A stretch of DNA of 64,000 nt, taken from the NCBI RefSeq assembly GCF_006636215.1, contig NZ_VIFM01000028.1:1-64000 (forward strand), read 5' to 3'. Shown here in pieces: positions 34,004 through 42,665 of the stretch (the first letter of the stretch is position 1; each line of letters begins with the position of its first letter). The DNA is from Myxococcus llanfairpwllgwyngyllgogerychwyrndrobwllllantysiliogogogochensis (GTDB lineage Bacteria > Myxococcota > Myxococcia > Myxococcales > Myxococcaceae). The notes under the pieces are model-generated. The model saw only the letters and a program-made list of their open reading frames with translations. It was not told where the DNA came from and searched no databases. The translations under genes were made by a program, and so were the position numbers.

Positions 34004-34882
34004 ATGAATTCGAAATCGAGCGGACCTGGCCTCCTCGCGGTGCTCGCGCTGATACTGGTGCTCCCGGCCTGCGACTCCGTGCCGCCCGGAGACGTGCGCG
34101 TGACGATGAGCGGCGGTGACGGCACCCAGCGGGGTCTTCCGGACACGCTCTTCCAGGACGGTTGGTCCGTGCAGTTCACCAAGTACCTCGTCTCGCTCGG
34201 AGACTTCACCCTGACCTCCGCGTCGGGCGAGGCGCGTGAGAGCCGCCGCCACGTGCTGGTGGACGTGCAGAAAGGAGACATCCCGCTGACGGAGCTGACG
34301 GGCCTGCCGGCGGGCCGCTGGGACGTGGGCTTCCGAGTCAGCCCCCCCCGCGACGACACGGAGCTTGCGGACGGCCAGGTCTCCACCGAGGACCTCGCGA
34401 TGATGCGCGAGCGCGGCTTCAGCTACTGGGTGGAGGGCCGCGCGGTGAAGGCGGGCGTGGGCATCTTCGACTTCCGGATGGGCTTCCCCGTCGATGCGCG
34501 CATGGTGGACTGCATCAACGGGGTGGATGGCACCCAGGGCATCATCGTCCCGGAGGGCTCCCGGGCGGACGTGGAGGTCACCATCCACGCCGAACACATG
34601 TTCTACGACAGGCTCGGCACCCACAGAGGCGTGCAGTTGCGCTTCGACGCCATCGCCGCGACGGCCACCTCGGACCACCTCATCACCCCAGAGGGGCTTG
34701 CCTCACAGCAACTCACCGACTTGAAGGATGCCCAAGGTCGGGAGCTTCGCGACGCAGCGGGTCAGCCCGTGGTGTACCTGCCCGGAGCGCATGATGTGCG
34801 CACGCTCCAGCAATTCGTCACCCAGAGCATTGTCGACCAGGCCCACCTCAACGGTGGAGGTGTTTGCACGGTCGCCAAATGA
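34004..34882 (+). CDS. His-containing lipoprotein divergent from the receptor
   Basis: A 292-aa lipoprotein (lipobox LPAC, Cys about 23). The domain runs from about 30 to 215 and is beta-rich. Motifs are DGWSVQFTKYLVSLG, LPAGRWDVGFRV, and TIHAEHMFYDRLGTHRGVQLRFDAI with His195, His198 and the Tyr-Asp that follows. The C-terminus ends HLNGGGVC. I recall similar IH-x-x-H-x-F-Y-D proteins beside TonB-dependent receptors in other proteobacteria but cannot name the family. MbnP-like copper proteins are a loose comparison. No SD is visible and the inferred promoter is almost on the ATG, so the mRNA may be leaderless. Partner of the receptor is inferred from the shared site C. Confidence 0.68.
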   Translation: MNSKSSGPGLLAVLALILVLPACDSVPPGDVRVTMSGGDGTQRGLPDTLFQDGWSVQFTKYLVSLGDFTLTSASGEARESRRHVLVDVQKGDIPLTELTGLPAGRWDVGFRVSPPRDDTELADGQVSTEDLAMMRERGFSYWVEGRAVKAGVGIFDFRMGFPVDARMVDCINGVDGTQGIIVPEGSRADVEVTIHAEHMFYDRLGTHRGVQLRFDAIAATATSDHLITPEGLASQQLTDLKDAQGRELRDAAGQPVVYLPGAHDVRTLQQFVTQSIVDQAHLNGGGVCTVAK

Positions 34883-34948
34883 CAGGTGGACCCGCGGGCA
34901 CCCCACCCCCGCTGGACTTGGCCCGCCCCGCGCCGCTAGGAAAGTCAC

Positions 34949-35542
34949 ATGGACTCTCCTCTGCACCTGCAAGCCCGCATGGCCCTCTGCCGTCCCGAGC
35001 ACATGGTGCTCGATTTGTTCGTGCAGAGCCTCCGCGAGAGCATCGCCCAGCGGATGGGTCGGAACCTGGCCCGGGCCGCCGGAGCGCCCATCGCCAGCGT
35101 CCCCGTGCGGGGCGCCCCCTCGCACCGCTCCGCCCGCGAGTACCTGGAGTTGCTCCACGAAGGCGCGAGCACCGTGGAGCAAACCCTGGGAGAGGACTAC
35201 TCCCACGCCGTGGAGCAGCTGTCCTTCACCGCCGCGAGCCACGTCTTCTCCGCGCCCGTGGGCGCCATGGTGATGGCCATCACCGGCGAGGACCCGCACC
35301 GCGGCCTGTCCGTGGGCTCGGGGCTCGCGGGCGCCACCAGTACCTTCGGCGAGCGGGAGTACGAGCGCGTCTCCGACACCACCGCGCGCGTGCGCTTCAA
35401 GGACGAGTTCTTCGGCCCCGCGTGGTGCAGCGGCCTGGTCCGCAGCGGCCTGCTCCAGACGAACCCGGAGCGGCGCTTCCGCGTGGAGCTGGAGACCGGC
35501 GAGCCGCCCTTCAAGGACTTCTCGCTGCTCATCCACTGGTAG
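34949..35542 (+). CDS. DUF2378 (TIGR02265) family protein
   Basis: A 197-aa soluble protein that looks like the myxobacterial paralogous family TIGR02265/DUF2378. The family pattern is a helical N-terminus, a central YLELLHEGA and a C-terminal GEREYERVSDTTARVRFKDEFFGPAWCSGLVRSGL, ending in a beta strand. It has no signal peptide or catalytic motif. The C-terminal part suggests an HNOB/V4R-like or small-ligand fold, but this is not shown. It starts 66 bp after 34004. Whether it belongs to that transcript is unclear. Function unknown. Confidence 0.65.
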   Translation: MDSPLHLQARMALCRPEHMVLDLFVQSLRESIAQRMGRNLARAAGAPIASVPVRGAPSHRSAREYLELLHEGASTVEQTLGEDYSHAVEQLSFTAASHVFSAPVGAMVMAITGEDPHRGLSVGSGLAGATSTFGEREYERVSDTTARVRFKDEFFGPAWCSGLVRSGLLQTNPERRFRVELETGEPPFKDFSLLIHW

Positions 35543-35571
35543 CCCCCCTCTCCGCGAGGGGACCGCCGACC

Positions 35572-35601
35572 GGCCGGAAGCACCATGAGACGCTTCCGGC
35601 C
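35572..35601. terminator. Hairpin between convergent genes
   Basis: GGCCGGAAGC and GCTTCCGGCC form a perfect 10-bp stem with a 10-base loop between genes ending at 35542 (+) and 35646 (-). A smaller CCCCTC/GAGGGG hairpin precedes it. No T-run on either side. Confidence 0.42.
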
Positions 35602-35645
35602 AGCGGCGCGGACAGGCACGAAGCCCGCCCGGCAGGCGCACCGAC

Positions 35646-36026
35646 TCAGGCCTTGGGGGCTTCCTTGCTCCGGCGCTCCTCGACTTCCTTCTTCACCTGC
35701 TCCATGTCGAGCGCGCGCACCTGACGGACCAGGTCCTCCAGCGCGGCGGCGGGAAGCGCACCAGCCTGCTCGAAGAGCAGGATGCCGTCACGAAACACCA
35801 TCAGCGTGGGGATGGAGCGAATCTCGAACGCTCCGGACAGCTCCGACTGCGCCTCGGTATCAATCTTTCCGAAGACGATGTCCGCGTGCTTGCCGGACGC
35901 CGCCTCGAAAGTGGGCGCGAAGATGCGGCACGGACCGCACCACGACGCCCACCAGTCCAGGATGACGATGCCGTTCTTGCCGACCGTATCCTTGAAGTTG
36001 TCCTTGGTGATTTCCACCGTCGCCAT
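35646..36026 (-). CDS. trxA: Thioredoxin
   Basis: A 126-aa thioredoxin. The active site is WASWCGPCR with Cys30 and Cys33. The cis-proline region is IRSIPTLMVFRDG, and the C-terminal helix is followed by an extra charged tail of about 20 residues (VKKEVEERRSKEAPKA) beyond the usual 105-110 aa. No signal peptide, so it is cytoplasmic and reduces protein disulfides with NADPH through thioredoxin reductase. It is 39 bp downstream of the FKBP gene and in the same direction, so the two are probably co-transcribed. Confidence 0.93.
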   Translation of the reverse strand: MATVEITKDNFKDTVGKNGIVILDWWASWCGPCRIFAPTFEAASGKHADIVFGKIDTEAQSELSGAFEIRSIPTLMVFRDGILLFEQAGALPAAALEDLVRQVRALDMEQVKKEVEERRSKEAPKA

Positions 36027-36065
36027 GACGGCCCTCGTTTCTCCCCGCCTGCGCGGAGCGTGACT

Positions 36066-36389
36066 TCAGCGGACTTCCAACAGCTCCACCTCGAACAGCA
36101 GGGTGGCGTTGGGGGGGATGACACCACCGGCGCCGCGCGCGCCGTAGCCCAGGTCGGGAGGAATGGTGAGCTTGCGCACGCCGCCAATCTTCATCCCGGC
36201 GACGCCGTCGTCCCAACCCTTGATGACCTGACCCGCACCCAGACGGAAGGTGAAGCCCTCGCCCCGGTCCCGGCTGCTGTCGAACTTCTTGCCGCTCGTC
36301 AGCGTCCCCACGTAGTGCACGGTGACCGTCTTGCCGGCGGTGGCCTCCGTGCCAGTGCCGACCTTCACGTCTTCGATACCCAGGCTCAT
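36066..36389 (-). CDS. FKBP-type peptidyl-prolyl isomerase
   Basis: A 107-aa single-domain FKBP that catalyses proline cis-trans isomerisation. The conserved elements are [54 protein letters not shown] and [10 protein letters not shown]. The active-site aromatics (Tyr, Phe, Asp, Trp, Tyr) are all present. The ATG at 36389 has a strong SD (AGGAGAGGGA). The open frame continues upstream but without family similarity. No signal peptide, so cytoplasmic. Followed by thioredoxin. Confidence 0.93.
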   Translation of the reverse strand: MSLGIEDVKVGTGTEATAGKTVTVHYVGTLTSGKKFDSSRDRGEGFTFRLGAGQVIKGWDDGVAGMKIGGVRKLTIPPDLGYGARGAGGVIPPNATLLFEVELLEVR

Positions 36390-36535
36390 TCCCTCTCCTG
36401 TTGCAGTGGAAGGTTCCACCTTAACTCGCCAACCCCGCTGGCGCCGCACTGGAAAGCACAGTGGCGCGGGCCCGTTGGCTACCGGGCACCGCGCCACCGA
36501 CTCACGCCGTGCGTGAAGACTTCAAGACGCCCGCG

Positions 36536-37705
36536 TCAGAACGTACCACCCACGCTGACGACGCCCTGGTAGCTACCCCCGTTGTCGAAGTCGCCGCCGC
36601 CGGACTCGATGCCGGGGGCGAACTCCTTGTCGAAGAGGAAGTTGTAGTTGGCGCGCGCGTCCACCGTGAAGTGACCCACGTGGCCCCGCAGGCCCACGCC
36701 CGCCGGGACACTGCCCACGGTGTCATCCCGGTAGCCCAGCGACTGGCCGCCCCGGAAGTTGTAATCGTTGATACCAATGCCGCCCAGCACGTACGGCTGC
36801 CACGCGGAGGGGAACAGACCCAGCGTCGCCACGGCCGTGCCACCGTTGCGCACGAGGTCAGGACCGTCCACGCTCACCTCGCCACGCTTGGAATCGATGT
36901 CGTTGATGGCGCCGGTATAGCCCAGCTCGATGCCGAACACCTTGGACGGCCGGATGGCCGCCGTCACGCCCGCGGTGGGGCCCGGGTTGAGCTGCGGTGC
37001 CAACGCGCCGGTGTAACCCTCCACACCGCCGCCCAGCATCACGCTCAGACCCTTCATGTCGTTCTTGTCCTTCTTCTTCACCTCGAGCGGCTCGACAGGC
37101 TCCGCGGCTTCAGCCGAGGGACGAAAGTCCGAGGGCGGAGGCGCGGTGATGCCGCTGCCACCCGTGGCGTCGTCCTGGGGCAGCGCCGGGTATGACTCGG
37201 AGCGGGGCTCCGCCGCGGGCGCGGCCTCGGGACGAGGCTGGGGCGAGGACTGCGGCGGCGGGGCCTGCAGGCCCTGGATGTCGTCCTGCTGTCCGCTGGA
37301 GCCACTGCCACCGGTCCCCTGCTGCTGCTGGGAGTCCTGGTTCGACGGCTCGCAGCGCAGCGGCATGTTCAGGTACACCTCACCCTGCGCGGGTGGAGCG
37401 GCCTGGCTGCCTCCGATGGCGGACGAGTTCGAGGACGAGGAGTCATCCTGCCCGCTCTGTCCACTGCCGCCGACTCCCGAGTCGTCCTCCGTCCCCATGG
37501 AATCGGGCACGGGCTCCGTCTCGATGATGATGTCTTCCTCCTGAAGCGAGTCACCAGAAGAGGTGTCCTGCGATTGAGCCAGCAGCACTCCCTGTCCCGG
37601 GTTCCCCGCGCTCGCCCGTGGTGGTGGGCAATCGCCGTCCGAGGCCAGTGCCGAGGTGCCGTAAAAGAGCGCCCCGATGGCGCCTGCCAGAATTTTCGCT
37701 TTCAT
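36536..37705 (-). CDS. Outer-membrane beta-barrel protein with long disordered linker
   Basis: A 389-aa exported protein. The signal peptide ends at ALAS (about 1-22). Residues about 25-215 are low complexity: acidic (EEDIIIETEPVPD), Ser/Gly/Gln runs, Pro-rich. The C-terminal 165 residues are an OmpA/outer-membrane-protein-like eight-stranded barrel, with alternating strands such as GIELGYTGAIND, QPYVLGGIGINDYNF and HFTVDARANYNFLF. SD GGAGGG before the ATG at 37705. No OmpA peptidoglycan-binding domain is seen. It lies downstream of nadE in the same direction, about 145 bp away. Probably structural or an adhesin, precise role unknown. Confidence 0.75.
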   Translation of the reverse strand: MKAKILAGAIGALFYGTSALASDGDCPPPRASAGNPGQGVLLAQSQDTSSGDSLQEEDIIIETEPVPDSMGTEDDSGVGGSGQSGQDDSSSSNSSAIGGSQAAPPAQGEVYLNMPLRCEPSNQDSQQQQGTGGSGSSGQQDDIQGLQAPPPQSSPQPRPEAAPAAEPRSESYPALPQDDATGGSGITAPPPSDFRPSAEAAEPVEPLEVKKKDKNDMKGLSVMLGGGVEGYTGALAPQLNPGPTAGVTAAIRPSKVFGIELGYTGAINDIDSKRGEVSVDGPDLVRNGGTAVATLGLFPSAWQPYVLGGIGINDYNFRGGQSLGYRDDTVGSVPAGVGLRGHVGHFTVDARANYNFLFDKEFAPGIESGGGDFDNGGSYQGVVSVGGTF

Positions 37706-37851
37706 CCAACCCTCCGTCGTCGAGTGGCTGACATGAAGGTTGTTTGCGAAGACACATCCGGCAAGGCACGCCCGGGTAGCGTTTCCCGCGTGGCTGGCCG
37801 CTGAGCAGCCAGCCGGGCGTGGAGCCCGGGCAACACGGTTGCACGAGCAGG

Positions 37852-39744
37852 CTACGTTTCGCGCATCCACTCCGAGCCGGTGACGACGGGCAGTTGCAGG
37901 GCGCGCTCGCGGTCCAGGTCCAGGTTGCCGACGTGCAGCGACAGGGGCGACTGCACCCACTTGTAGATGGACTGCGTGAAGAGGCGGACGAACTTGTCCA
38001 CGTAGCCGCCGAGCCGTGCCGCCTCCACCTCCGGGAACATGGGCGTCAGCGCCTGGAGCATCTCCGAGGGCGTGAGCTTCTCGCTCGCGAACAGGTAGAA
38101 GCACGCATCGAGGATGGGGAAGGGCATCAGCTCCTCCTCACCCACCTGGTTGTGCGCCAGCTCCGGGCCCGCGGGCTTGGCGAGCACCTTGCGGATGCCC
38201 TCGTAGCCCGTCACCTCCTGGAGGTAGTCCAAGAGGTACATCACCACCGTCTTGGGCAGGTTGGAGATGACGGCGAGCGCGCCCATCAGGTCTCCACCGA
38301 TGGTGGTGTAGCCCACGGACTTCTCGCTCATGTTGCCCGTCTGGAGGAACAGGCCGCCGCAGGAGTTGCTCCAGTTCCACATGCGCTGGGCGCGCAGGCG
38401 GGCCTGGATGTTCTGCTCGGTAATCGGCGTGACGGGGACACCGCCCAGCATCCGCGCGGCCACGTCGCGCTCGCGCTCGAAGGCCTCGTCGATGGAGACC
38501 ACCTGGAAGGCCACGCCCAGCTCGCGGGCAATCGTCTCCGCCGCGTCGCGGGTGGAGTCGCTGGAGAAGCGACTGGGCATGTAGAACGCCTGGATGAGCG
38601 AGCCGGGGTTCTCCGGCCGCGCGCGCTTCGCGTAGCGGTGGGCGATGAGCAGCGTCAACAGCGAGTCACGGCCGCCGGACAGGGCGATGCCCAGCACCTT
38701 GAAGGCGCGCGTCTTCTCGAAGTAGTCGCCCACGCCCAGCGACAGCGCGTCCAGGATGTCTTCGCACAGCGCCTCGCGCGCGGGCCTTCGCTTGTCCGGG
38801 GTCGGCAGGAAGAAGCTGCGGTGCGCGGGCACGGGGTACGTCAGGGACTCGCGCCGGGTGCGCACCGCGTCGGTGCAGTCCAGCACCGCGGTGCCCTGGC
38901 CGCCGGTGGTCAGCCACGCCTCGCGGTCCACGCGCCACGTGGTGGCCTCGCCGCGCAGGCGCAGGGTGCGGTCCAGGTCCACGACGGCGGCGGCGAAGCC
39001 CTCCTGGAAGCGCGGCGTCTCCATGACGTGGCGGCCGTTCTGGTTGAGGAAGCCGCCTCCGTCGAAGATGAGGCCGTCGTTGCTGCCCACCGCGTTGCAG
39101 TAGGCGATGGTGCATTGGTGGTCGGCGGCGCGGGTGGCGATGAGCTCGCGGCGCGTCTCCACGAAGCCCAGCCGGAAGGGCGAGGCGGAGATGTTCACCA
39201 CCAGCTCCGCGCCGGAGTACGTGCGCCGGCGCATGGGGCCGTCCGCGCTCCAGATGTCCTCGCAGACCTCCGGCGCGACGAGGCCGAAGTCGAACTGGAA
39301 GAGGTAGTCGCCCAGCGGCACGCCCCGGTAGCGCTCCTTCATGCCGGGCTGGCCGCGGCCGAACGTCCGCGCCTCATAGAAGACGCTGTAGGTCGGCAGC
39401 TTCTCCTTGGGGACGAGGCCCAGCACGCGGCCTCCGGCGACCACCGCCGCGCAGTTGAGGCGCTGTCCCTGGAGGGCCACGCCCACGCCGACGACGAAGA
39501 CGGTGGAAAGCGCGGCCGTCTCGCGCGCGAAGCGCTCCAGCTCCGGCCACTGTCGGTCGATGAAGCCCTGCCACTGGACCATGTCCTCGGCGGGGTAGCC
39601 GGCGAGGAGCTGCTCCTGGAAGACGCCCACGGTGACGCCGTCCTCGGACATCCGCTTCGCCAGGACGAGGGCCCGGTCCGTGTTGCGAACGAAGGCTCCG
39701 ACGGTGGTGTTGACGCTGGCGATGCCGACTTTCACGAGCCGCAT
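37852..39744 (-). CDS. nadE: Glutamine-dependent NAD+ synthetase
   Basis: A 630-aa two-domain cytoplasmic enzyme for the last step of NAD+ synthesis (nicotinic acid adenine dinucleotide to NAD+, using ATP and glutamine). The N-terminal nitrilase-type glutaminase (about 1-290) has LVPKEKLPTYSVFYE (catalytic Lys) and APEVCEDIW (catalytic Cys). The synthetase domain has the PP-loop SGGRDS at 356-361, where many homologues have SGGxDS. The insertion TGNMSEKSVGYTTIGGD follows. Length agrees with bacterial Gln-dependent NadE. SD GGGAG precedes the ATG at 39744. Confidence 0.95.
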   Translation of the reverse strand: MRLVKVGIASVNTTVGAFVRNTDRALVLAKRMSEDGVTVGVFQEQLLAGYPAEDMVQWQGFIDRQWPELERFARETAALSTVFVVGVGVALQGQRLNCAAVVAGGRVLGLVPKEKLPTYSVFYEARTFGRGQPGMKERYRGVPLGDYLFQFDFGLVAPEVCEDIWSADGPMRRRTYSGAELVVNISASPFRLGFVETRRELIATRAADHQCTIAYCNAVGSNDGLIFDGGGFLNQNGRHVMETPRFQEGFAAAVVDLDRTLRLRGEATTWRVDREAWLTTGGQGTAVLDCTDAVRTRRESLTYPVPAHRSFFLPTPDKRRPAREALCEDILDALSLGVGDYFEKTRAFKVLGIALSGGRDSLLTLLIAHRYAKRARPENPGSLIQAFYMPSRFSSDSTRDAAETIARELGVAFQVVSIDEAFERERDVAARMLGGVPVTPITEQNIQARLRAQRMWNWSNSCGGLFLQTGNMSEKSVGYTTIGGDLMGALAVISNLPKTVVMYLLDYLQEVTGYEGIRKVLAKPAGPELAHNQVGEEELMPFPILDACFYLFASEKLTPSEMLQALTPMFPEVEAARLGGYVDKFVRLFTQSIYKWVQSPLSLHVGNLDLDRERALQLPVVTGSEWMRET

Positions 39745-39839
39745 GATTCTCCCGCTCCCCTTTCGCTTCCGACGCGGGGCTCAGCAATGCTCGGAGCGAC
39801 GCACAAGGCAAGCCCCAAGCCCCGGGGCGCACGGGTGGG

Positions 39840-40508
39840 TCAGTTCAGCGGGCCCAGGGGCCGCACGGGCTGGAGCCGGGCGATGAGCTCGCCCACGTCC
39901 TCCAGCACCGCCTCCAGCCTGCGCTTCACGTCCAGCTCCGCGAGGAGCTGTTGGCGCCGCTCGGCCTCCGGGCTGATGGCGGAGGCCACCACGTCCGCGA
40001 GCTTTCCGCCCGCCGCACGGGCCGTCACGGGCAGCAGGTTCTCCGCGAACGTCGGCGGCACGCGCCCGGCCAGCTCGAAGACGGCCTGACGCAGCCGCTC
40101 CTCCTCCGGCCCCTGATACGGCAGGTCCGGCAGCGACAGCGCCTGCACCTCTCGGTACGCCTTGTCCGTGGTCAGCTCGGTGACCATGCGGATGCGGCTG
40201 ACGCCTTGGAGGAGGATGTTGTAGCGCCCCTCCTCCACCTCCTCGTCCCAGACGATGACGCCGGCGCACATGATGGACTGCATCGGCGGCCGGCCCTCGT
40301 ACTTGCCCTCCCAGCCGTCCTCCAACTGGGCCAGCGCCACCACGCGGTCCGTCGCGAGCGCGTCCTTCACCATGGCCCGGTAGCGCGGCTCGAAGATGTG
40401 AAGGGGGATGACGGTATGGGGGAAGAGCACCGCCGACGGCAGCGGGAAGACCTTCAGCGCACTGGCGGCGGCGCGCTCGACGCGTTCTTGGGCGGTCATG
40501 TCGGGCAT
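39840..40508 (-). CDS. Lon-N substrate-binding domain protein
   Basis: A 222-aa protein made of a single Lon N-terminal (PUA-like/LON) domain. FPLPSAVLFPHTVIPLHIFEPRYRAMVKDAL at about 20-50 is the hallmark, followed by RYNILLQGVSRIRMV and a helical C-terminus (about 125-215). It lacks the AAA+ and protease domains of Lon and is not a truncated lon gene, since stand-alone LON proteins are widespread. Role probably protein binding, specific function unknown. Start at 40508 or 40499 (second Met). No signal peptide. It lies 95 bp upstream of nadE in the same direction. Confidence 0.85.
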   Translation of the reverse strand: MPDMTAQERVERAAASALKVFPLPSAVLFPHTVIPLHIFEPRYRAMVKDALATDRVVALAQLEDGWEGKYEGRPPMQSIMCAGVIVWDEEVEEGRYNILLQGVSRIRMVTELTTDKAYREVQALSLPDLPYQGPEEERLRQAVFELAGRVPPTFAENLLPVTARAAGGKLADVVASAISPEAERRQQLLAELDVKRRLEAVLEDVGELIARLQPVRPLGPLN

Positions 40509-40642
40509 CCTTACCCGTGTTGATAAGCCTCTCGGGCGCCCGTCGCACCGCAAACCCGCGTCCCACCGCGGCCCGCACCGGAGGGGCGGGGCACAACCCA
40601 CTGGATTCGCAGGGACTTTCCGTCGGGACGCCCCTTCGACGA

Positions 40643-41284
40643 CTACCGTGCGCGCGGGCGGCCAGCCCCTCCATTCCAGGCCCGCATCGCCACCTCCACC
40701 AGGCCGAGCAGCTCCGCCTCGCTCGCGCCGTCCTGCGCCTGGATGGACATGCCCTGGACGACGGCGCCGAAATACCGCGCCAGGGCCCCCGCGTCCGTCT
40801 CCAGGGGCAGCTCCCCGGCGGCGATTCCCCGGGCAATACGCTCGCGAACCAGCTTCACCGCGTTCGAACGGAGGCCCGCGACGAGGTCGGCGACGGGCTG
40901 GTGGGCCTCCGCGCACCGGAGGACACCCGTCGAAATCATGCACCCGGGCGGCTGCTTGCGGCGGGTGAAGGCCCGGGCCGACTCCCGGAGCACCCGCTCG
41001 ATGGCGCCCCGCGCGGTCGGCTCCTCGGTGAGCGCCAGCCACGTGTGGGCCCCGGGGCCCTGCTGGTAGCGCTCCAGCACGCGCCGGTAGAGGCCCTCCT
41101 TGGAGCCGAAGGCCGCGTAGAGGCTGGGCGCGGTGATGCCCATGGCGCCAGTGAGGTCCGCCACCGACGCGCCCTCGTAACCCAGCCGCCAGAACACCTC
41201 CACGGCCAGGTCCAGGGCCTTCGTCTCATCGAACTCGCGGGGCCTTCCGCGCGGCCGGGGCCGAGGGGCGATGTCGCTTTTCAT
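40643..41284 (-). CDS. TetR family repressor
   Basis: A 213-aa regulator. The N-terminal HTH is in FWRLGYEGASVADLTGAMGITAPSLYAAFGSKEGLYRRVL (about 30-70), which is AcrR/TetR-typical. The C-terminal ligand domain has a Cys (PPGCMISTG) and resembles the TetR_C group with YxxFGxVVQGM. The ATG at 41284 is preferred to the GTG at 41293. It is divergent from the serine hydrolase gene. A perfect 10-bp-arm palindrome overlapping that gene's promoter is the likely operator. The effector is unknown and is probably a small lipophilic or beta-lactam-like compound. Confidence 0.88.
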   Translation of the reverse strand: MKSDIAPRPRPRGRPREFDETKALDLAVEVFWRLGYEGASVADLTGAMGITAPSLYAAFGSKEGLYRRVLERYQQGPGAHTWLALTEEPTARGAIERVLRESARAFTRRKQPPGCMISTGVLRCAEAHQPVADLVAGLRSNAVKLVRERIARGIAAGELPLETDAGALARYFGAVVQGMSIQAQDGASEAELLGLVEVAMRAWNGGAGRPRAR

Positions 41285-41295
41285 AACGCTCACTA

Positions 41296-41349
41296 TTGAA
41301 ATCAGGAAATGGGCTTCCTATTTATAAAACACTCGCTACATAAATAGGA
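41296..41349 (+). promoter_or_regulatory. Serine hydrolase promoter overlapped by TetR-type operator
   Basis: TTGAAA (41296-41301), 17 bp, TATTTA (41319-41324) make a good sigma70 promoter. The inverted repeat TCCTATTTAT (41316-41325) and ATAAATAGGA (41340-41349), perfect over 10 bp with a 14-bp spacer, covers the -10 and start site. It also overlaps the TATAAA-like element that can drive the divergent TetR gene. Confidence 0.6.
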
Positions 41350-41359
41350 GTTCCGCCCG

Positions 41360-42646
41360 ATGCATTCCGCCATCGCCACCTTCCTGGTGGCCGCAGGTCT
41401 TGGTGTCTCTCCCGCAACGTCCGTGAAGCCGGAGCCGCGCGCCGTCGAGGCGAGCGCCCGGCCGAGCGCTGTCGTCGTGAGTCCTGAATCGAGCGCCCTC
41501 GCGGCGAGCCTGGACCCGGTCATCGACAAGGCGCTCGCGGACCAGCGCATCGTCGGGGCCGTCGTCATCGTCGCGAAGGACGGGGAGGTCATCTACCGGC
41601 GCGCCGCGGGCTTCGAGGACCGCGAGGCGAAGAAGCCCCTGCGAGAGGACGCGGTGTTCCGACTGGCGTCCATGACGAAGCCGCTCGTCTCCGTCGCGGC
41701 GCTCGCCCTCATCGACCAGGGCAAGCTGTCCCTGGAGGACCCTGTCACGAAGTGGCTGCCCACGTTCCGCCCCAGGCTTCCGGATGGACGTGAGCCCGTC
41801 ATCACCGTGCGGCACCTGCTCACGCACACGGCGGGACTGACCTACGGCTTCAACCAGCCAGCGCAGGGGGCCTATCAAAAGGCCCAGGTCTCCGACGGGC
41901 TCGACAACCCTCCCGGGCTCACGCTGGAGGAGAACCTGCGTCGCCTCGCCACCGCCCCACTGGCCTCGGAGCCTGGGGAGAAGTGGGCCTACTCGTTGGC
42001 CACGGACGTCCTGGGCGCCGTCGTCGCGAGCGCGGGAGGCGCGCCGCTGCCCCAGGTCGTCTCACGGCTCGTCACGCAGCCGCTCGGATTGAAGGACACG
42101 GGCTTCCGCGTCAGTGACGTCTCGCGGCTCGCGACGCCGTATGCGGACGGAAAGCCTGTCCCCGTGCGCATGGGCAAGACCTTCGACATCCCCTTTGGCG
42201 CGGGCGTGGTCCACTACACCCCGAGCCGGGCCCTGGACGCGCGGGCCTTCCCGTCCGGGGGCGCGGGCATGGTGGGGACGGCGAGCGACTACGTGAAGTT
42301 CCTGGAGGCCCTGCGCAAGGGCGGGGCGCCGGTGTTGAAGCAGACCACCGTCGAGCAACTGGGCTCCATCCACGTGGGCCCGGAGTCGCAACCGCAGGGA
42401 CCGGGCTGGGGCTGGGGACTCGCCTCGGCGGTGCTCATCGACCCGGCCCCGACCCACAGCCCCCAGTCGGCGGGGACGTGGCAGTGGGGTGGCGCGTACG
42501 GACACAACTGGTTCGTCGACCCGCAGCGGGGACTCACCGTGGTGGCGCTGACCAACACCGCGCTGGAGGGCATGTCGGGCGGGTTCCCCGGCGCCGTTCG
42601 TGATGCGGTGTACGCAGCCGACAAGGCTCCCGCGAAGAAACCCTGA
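41360..42646 (+). CDS. Serine hydrolase, class C beta-lactamase-like
   Basis: A 428-aa exported member of the beta-lactamase/penicillin-binding fold (EstB, AmpC-like and DD-peptidase relatives). A signal peptide ends around residue 20. SxxK motif SMTK with Ser104 and Lys107, Tyr211 in WAYSLATD as the YxN-type base (YSL rather than YSN), and the third motif region WGGAYGHNWF. It could be an esterase or peptidase. True beta-lactamase activity cannot be inferred. SD AGGAG precedes the ATG. Its promoter overlaps the TetR-type palindrome. Confidence 0.87.
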   Translation: MHSAIATFLVAAGLGVSPATSVKPEPRAVEASARPSAVVVSPESSALAASLDPVIDKALADQRIVGAVVIVAKDGEVIYRRAAGFEDREAKKPLREDAVFRLASMTKPLVSVAALALIDQGKLSLEDPVTKWLPTFRPRLPDGREPVITVRHLLTHTAGLTYGFNQPAQGAYQKAQVSDGLDNPPGLTLEENLRRLATAPLASEPGEKWAYSLATDVLGAVVASAGGAPLPQVVSRLVTQPLGLKDTGFRVSDVSRLATPYADGKPVPVRMGKTFDIPFGAGVVHYTPSRALDARAFPSGGAGMVGTASDYVKFLEALRKGGAPVLKQTTVEQLGSIHVGPESQPQGPGWGWGLASAVLIDPAPTHSPQSAGTWQWGGAYGHNWFVDPQRGLTVVALTNTALEGMSGGFPGAVRDAVYAADKAPAKKP

Positions 42647-42665
42647 GTTGGGGACGGACGCTCCT

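Noticed and set aside
37819..40089. A 756-codon plus-strand open frame across nadE
   Set aside because: Antisense to a canonical NadE. Its composition (His, Arg, Val, Glu repeats) is typical of a shadow frame with no motif.
39840..40508. Broken lon gene
   Set aside because: Only the LON N-terminal domain is present, with a natural start, stop and helical C-terminus. Stand-alone LON-domain proteins are a known intact family and no remains of the AAA+ or protease domains follow.
41360..42646. Antibiotic-resistance beta-lactamase
   Set aside because: The SxxK fold is shared with esterases and DD-peptidases. The YSL in place of YxN and the general relationship give no support for beta-lactam hydrolysis.
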